DNA from: Methylophaga sp. 42_25_T18 | Lineage (GTDB): Bacteria > Pseudomonadota > Gammaproteobacteria > Nitrosococcales > Methylophagaceae | Direction of reading: 5' to 3' | Length of the DNA stretch: 64,000 bases | Assembly (NCBI GenBank): GCA_002163085.1 | Contig: MAAJ01000001.1 | Coordinates: 310,001-374,000, forward strand | Shown here: positions 63,266 through 64,000 of the stretch, one piece after another | Layout of the letters: each line of letters starts with the position of its first letter | Numbering within the stretch: the first letter of the stretch is position 1 | Translations under genes and position numbers: made by a program | The notes under the pieces: generated by a model | Seen by the model: only the letters and a program-made list of their open reading frames with translations | The model's database searches: none | Told to the model about the DNA's origin: nothing

Positions 63266-64000
63266 GTGAGTCAGCCAACTGAATTGACACAAGGCTTATA
63301 TAGGCCTGAATTTGAAAAAGATAACTGCGGCTTCGGTCTGATTGCTCAGATGGATGGCAAGGCCAGCCATTGGCTAGTTGAGACTGCGGTTGAAGCTTTA
63401 GGTAACTTAACCCACCGTGGTGCGATTGGTGCTGATGGTAAAACCGGCGATGGTTGTGGTTTGTTGATGAAAAAGCCGGATGGCTTTTTCCGCGCTATTG
63501 CTGAAGAGTTAGATTTTAAGCTTGCGGAACAATATGCCGTTGGCATGGTTTTCTTGTCACAAGATGATGATAGAGCTAAAGCGAATCAGGACAGTGTGAC
63601 CCAAGAGCTTACTACCCAAGGTCTAGAAGTTTTAGGCTGGCGTGATGTGCCTGTTGATGCGGCAAGTGCCTGTGGTGAAGAAGCCTTGCGATCAATGCCT
63701 ATTATGCGCCATGTGTTTGTGAATGCAGCTGCTGATATGGACTCAGCCACATTTGAGCGTCACCTCTATATTGCTCGACGTTTAGCTGAAAAAGCAGTCA
63801 CCGATGACGATGCTTTCTATATCACTAGTTTGTCTTCACACGTGGTGTCATATAAGGGCTTGGTTATGCCAGCCTATCTGCCAACCTTTTATAAAGATTT
63901 AAATGATAAACGTATGGAAACCGCTATTTGTGTATTCCATCAGCGCTTCTCAACCAATACTTGGCCACAATGGCGTTTGGCGCAGCCTTTCCGTTATCTT
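63266..64000 (+). CDS. gltB: Glutamate synthase large subunit, N-terminal part (3' end outside window)
   Basis: 245 codons are visible, open at the right edge. I prefer the GTG at 63266 because GAAGG lies 8 bases upstream; the in-frame ATG at 63251 lacks a ribosome site. A propeptide of about 20 residues precedes the Ntn-type catalytic Cys in DNCGFGLIA, followed by LTHRGAIGADGKTGDGCGLL, the glutamine amidotransferase type II domain. The enzyme makes glutamate from glutamine and 2-oxoglutarate. Confidence 0.94.
   Translation, partial: MSQPTELTQGLYRPEFEKDNCGFGLIAQMDGKASHWLVETAVEALGNLTHRGAIGADGKTGDGCGLLMKKPDGFFRAIAEELDFKLAEQYAVGMVFLSQDDDRAKANQDSVTQELTTQGLEVLGWRDVPVDAASACGEEALRSMPIMRHVFVNAAADMDSATFERHLYIARRLAEKAVTDDDAFYITSLSSHVVSYKGLVMPAYLPTFYKDLNDKRMETAICVFHQRFSTNTWPQWRLAQPFRYL

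Overview
The window looks like a chromosomal segment of a marine methylotrophic gammaproteobacterium, most likely Methylophaga or a close relative. The grounds are the tetrahydromethanopterin-linked formyltransferase/hydrolase genes at the left edge (fhcA, fhcD, fhcC), pseudoazurin-type copper domains, a gammaproteobacterial housekeeping block (trkA, ntrX/ntrY, rsmB, fmt, def, LysM, dprA, smg, topA, purK/purE, gltB) and moderately AT-rich DNA. The genus is an inference from memory of gene families. No database search was run.

Layout. 1-2.9 kb: end of the fhc operon (C1 oxidation) with a clear terminator. 3-5.5 kb: a zinc-ribbon/ankyrin membrane protein, a hairpin-rich intergenic repeat, fbp, and a retropepsin-like protease. 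5.6-9.1 kb: a sensory cassette of an outer-membrane barrel, a CHASE-domain histidine kinase and two single-domain response regulators. 9.1-11.6 kb: a YhiN-type flavoprotein, a BtuF-like protein without signal peptide, and a cysteine-rich CWC/DUF5522 protein. 11.6-15.6 kb: an accessory cluster around a YafY-type (HTH+WYL) regulator. Three copies of one 20-bp palindrome lie before different genes, and the tail of a second YafY regulator survives as a remnant. 15.6-21.3 kb: a chemoreceptor, a TfoX N-domain protein, a periplasmic catalase-like peroxidase, an OhrR-like regulator, small genes and gene relics, including the tail of a second rhlE. 21.3-27.7 kb (mostly minus strand): rhlE, a fused acyltransferase/acyl-ACP synthetase (aas) with its TetR regulator, and phnA. 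27.8-32.2 kb: a duplicated pseudoazurin-domain protein with a VVVEE-repeat linker, ycaO, tRNA-Asp and htpX. 32.2-34.9 kb: a truncated-looking PAS histidine kinase and a sulfotransferase. 34.9-41.4 kb: an iron/siderophore uptake locus (AraC/PchR-like regulator, TonB receptor, binding protein, DUF2218, permease, ATPase) with a probable Fur box. 41.5-54.8 kb (minus strand): HAD phosphatase, DUF3012 lipoprotein, pyrC'-pyrB-pyrR-ruvX-yqgE, trkA-ntrX-ntrY-DUF4390-rsmB-fmt-def. 55-60.6 kb: cytochrome c, LysM-dprA-smg-topA. 60.6-64 kb: a lipoprotein, purK-purE, and divergently the start of gltB.

How genes work together. The fhc products finish formaldehyde oxidation to formate. The 35-41 kb locus imports a ferric chelate under probable Fur and AraC control, with no biosynthesis genes in view. 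The pyr genes form the Pseudomonas-type ATCase/pseudo-DHOase unit. The YafY cluster looks like a small local regulon that has been rearranged. I found no CRISPR array, no intact insertion sequence, no rRNA and no prophage. The most unusual items are the tandem pseudoazurin protein with its 15-bp repeat linker, the YafY operator set with a paralog relic, and an NtrX-like regulator whose AAA+ domain has lost the sigma-54 contact region.
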